Shown piece by piece: positions 63,711-64,000 of a stretch of 64,000 bases of DNA (within the stretch, counting starts at the first letter, position 1; each line of letters begins with the position of its first letter). The notes beneath the pieces are model-generated. The model saw nothing but the letters and a program-made list of their open reading frames with translations. It searched no databases and had not been told where the DNA came from. A program made the position numbers and the translations under genes. This DNA comes from Anastatus disparis (lineage: Eukaryota; Arthropoda; Insecta; Hymenoptera; Eupelmidae): contig JAFFSR010000345.1 in assembly GCA_017163975.1 (NCBI GenBank), positions 258,001 through 322,000 of the forward strand, written 5' to 3'.

Positions 63711-64000
63711 CCTGTGTGTGTGCATGCGCATTGGCATGAAATGTCCCATATATATAAACCTGTGTGTGCATGCGCATTGGCATGAAATGTCCCATATATA
63801 TGAACCTGTATGTGCGTGCGTTGAAATTTACAGAAAAAATCCCATGTATATCAACGTGTGTGTGCATGAATGAAAATTGACACGAAACGTCCCATGTATG
63901 AAAACCTGAGAACTCGGATAGGTGTGTGAGAGTTATCATGAAATGTTCCATACATATAGATGAGCCTGTGATTATGAGTATGTACAAGTTGACATGAAAT
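63287..64000 (-). repeat. Minisatellite, reverse orientation, to the window edge
   Basis: Units with CATGAAATGTCCCATATATA and TGTGTGTGCATGCGCATTGG recur at about 63307, 63470, 63520, 63575, 63640, 63735, 63790, 63880 and 63945. TA microsatellites lie at 63319-63372 and 63645-63708. It runs off the end of the window. Confidence 0.85.

Overview
This 64-kb window is very AT-rich eukaryotic DNA with spliced and decayed transposon genes, tRNA-derived SINEs, microsatellites and minisatellites, and no operons or ribosome binding sites. The mix of elements (piggyBac-like MITEs, THAP/Harbinger-like, hAT, Chapaev3-like, Ty3/Gypsy and Polinton-type relics) points to an arthropod, most likely an insect. 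I cannot name the species. I found no convincing host gene: essentially every coding stretch belongs to a mobile element.

Layout. 1-5.7 kb: minus-strand remains of a charged, Gag-like open frame with a possible LTR and 5' leader repeats, an inverted-repeat element, and a second LTR-like segment. 5.7-8.3 kb: first copy of a dispersed repeat called L here, followed by a ~212-bp tandem repeat. 10.5-13.7 kb: a DNA transposon with a two-exon transposase gene. 14.7-15.7 kb: a frameshifted protein-primed DNA polymerase relic of Polinton/Maverick type. 15.8-18.1 kb: a large palindrome (P0) that contains MITE M2, which contains MITE M1. 19.4-22.6 kb: second L copy, broken by M1 and by element A. 23.8-24.1 kb: four tandem hairpins with compensating arm changes. 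25.1-28.3 kb: decayed Ty3/Gypsy-like element. 28.3-32.7 kb: decayed ISL2EU-like transposon with convergent SWIM/YqaJ nuclease and THAP/DDE transposase genes. 32.7-35.6 kb: third L copy. 36.7-38.7 kb: element B. 38.9-41.4 kb: two adjacent large palindromes. 41.6-44.6 kb: Ulp1-like protease fragment, a 140-bp TTAA MITE and a hAT transposase relic. 44.8-48.6 kb: an 81-bp higher-order tandem array and a ~50-60-bp minisatellite carrying an LTR-like insertion and the second copy of the 140-bp MITE. 50.6 kb: a SINE. 52.2-58.2 kb: an M1 copy split by a 5.1-kb Chapaev3-like element that holds an intact 617-codon transposase gene and a near-identical inverted second copy. 60.3-64 kb: the same minisatellite in opposite orientation, split by element C.

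The most interesting material is the A/B/C family (20.7-22.4, 36.7-38.7, 60.6-63.3 kb). These are 1.7-2.7-kb elements with shared CCCACATAGCATG-type ends and apparent 2-bp target duplications. They are built almost entirely of short palindromic words arranged in copy-specific tandem arrays, around one conserved TATA-containing core. They have no coding capacity and look like a foldback-type non-autonomous family with a promoter-like island. Second is the hairpin cluster at 23.8 kb. Third is the inverted-duplicated Chapaev3-like element. Nesting lets several insertions be ordered in time and several target duplications be read directly from an uninterrupted relative in the same window.

Limits: all alignments were made by eye. 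Repeat boundaries are good to a few bases where a target duplication is visible and to tens of bases elsewhere. Family names rest on remembered motifs, not on searches.
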